A stretch of DNA of 64,000 nt, taken from positions 1 to 64,000 of the IMG/VR virus record IMGVR_UViG_3300010354_000054. One strand, written 5' to 3'. Source of the DNA: a virus. How positions within the stretch are numbered: the stretch's first letter is position 1; each line of letters starts with the position of its first letter. A model generated the notes under the pieces. The model was not told the DNA's origin, searched no databases, and saw nothing but the letters and a program-made list of their open reading frames with translations. This document shows, piece by piece, positions 63,569-64,000 of this stretch. A program made the position numbers and the translations under genes.

Positions 63569-64000
63569 ATGAGCGGAATTTTAGATAGCAAGTCGAGAAT
63601 AATTGATGCCATCCTTACGTCTGAAGGTAGACGACAAATGGCAGAAGGAACATTTGAGGTTTCTTATGTCACTTTTACAGATTCAGGTGTATCTTATGTT
63701 CCTGATTTAATGGATGGTCATCAAGATCCAACAGGAAGAATTTATTTTGAAGCTTGCAATCTCCCCCAAGACCAAATAACTTTTGAAGCGAATGATGAAG
63801 GTAAGCTAGTACCTTTCAGATCTCATGACATTAAAGTTAGCAATCTTGGAGGAAATATACCTTCAGAATACTCTGAAGGCTCCATAGTCAACGGAAGATT
63901 GACTGCCTATCAATACCATCACGGAAGAAGAGTAAAGACTTCTTTAATATCTGAAAATGTCAATGATGACAACAAAGGATTCATTTATTCAGATACTCTG
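63569..64000 (+). CDS. probable virion structural protein, 3' end outside the window
   Basis: The first 144 residues of a gene that continues past the window. The ATG at 63569 follows AAAGAG. The start GILDSKSRIIDAILTSEGRR, then GTFEVSYVTFTDSGVSY, is a conserved N-terminal pattern of a family of structural proteins in large marine phages (S-R-ID-ILT-EGRRQ, V-FTD). It points to the next structural module being read rightward. Exact role unknown. Confidence 0.7.
   Translation, partial: MSGILDSKSRIIDAILTSEGRRQMAEGTFEVSYVTFTDSGVSYVPDLMDGHQDPTGRIYFEACNLPQDQITFEANDEGKLVPFRSHDIKVSNLGGNIPSEYSEGSIVNGRLTAYQYHHGRRVKTSLISENVNDDNKGFIYSDTL

Noticed and set aside
1-64000. tRNA, rRNA, integrase or attachment sites
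   Set aside because: None could be found by eye; gaps between genes are all too short for tRNA genes except about 70-base regions that lack cloverleaf features.

Overview
This 64 kb window is a piece of a large tailed bacteriophage genome (Caudoviricetes), most likely a contractile-tailed myovirus with a T4-like baseplate and late-transcription plan. The evidence is a baseplate wedge protein of the gp6 type, a gp25-like wedge protein, a gp5-like hub/spike protein, a gp55-like late sigma factor, three giant tail-fibre genes, and the PhoH, ClpP and Cas4-like nuclease genes common in aquatic myoviruses. No integrase, rRNA or tRNA gene was seen. The DNA is AT-rich except for one gene (59592-61241). 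Genes are packed with 4-base overlaps or short gaps, and no gene-free stretch exceeds about 75 bases.

Layout. (1) 2-538: the 3' end of a rightward gene of unknown function. (2) 557-56231: one very long leftward block, read from high to low coordinates. It begins with a surface-glycan island (about 39.7-56.2 kb, plus two further glycosyltransferases at 36.4-38.8 kb). It continues through a Cas4-like Fe-S nuclease, a gp55-like sigma factor and the baseplate genes (29.5-34.9 kb), then large virion proteins with lectin-like folds (20.5-29.5 kb) and three fibre proteins of 2587, 1655 and 1918 residues. It ends in a pair of small paralogous proteins and an intrinsic terminator at 506-532. (3) 56307-63519: a mostly rightward block with a coiled-coil/membrane protein, a GroEL-related protein without most of the ATPase domain, small regulators, a ClpP-like protease, an XPD/DinG-type helicase with its own strong promoter, an Hc1-like nucleoid protein and a PIN-PhoH protein. 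A small leftward zinc/sigma-region-4-like regulator sits inside this block. (4) 63569-64000: the start of another probable virion gene.

How the parts fit (inference). The gp55-like sigma factor probably drives late expression of the leftward virion genes. The glycan island encodes about 13 candidate glycosyltransferases, a UDP-galactopyranose mutase, a shortened UDP-sugar dehydrogenase, a PseB/PseC/acetyltransferase set for diamino-trideoxy sugars and a methyltransferase. Because it runs directly into the tail genes, it may decorate virion proteins, such as the Ser/Thr/Gly-rich fibres, or alter the host envelope. The most unusual finding is the protein at 56855-57988. It matches the GroEL apical and intermediate domains but lacks the nucleotide-binding signature, so it may be a phage substrate-binding adaptor or chaperone.
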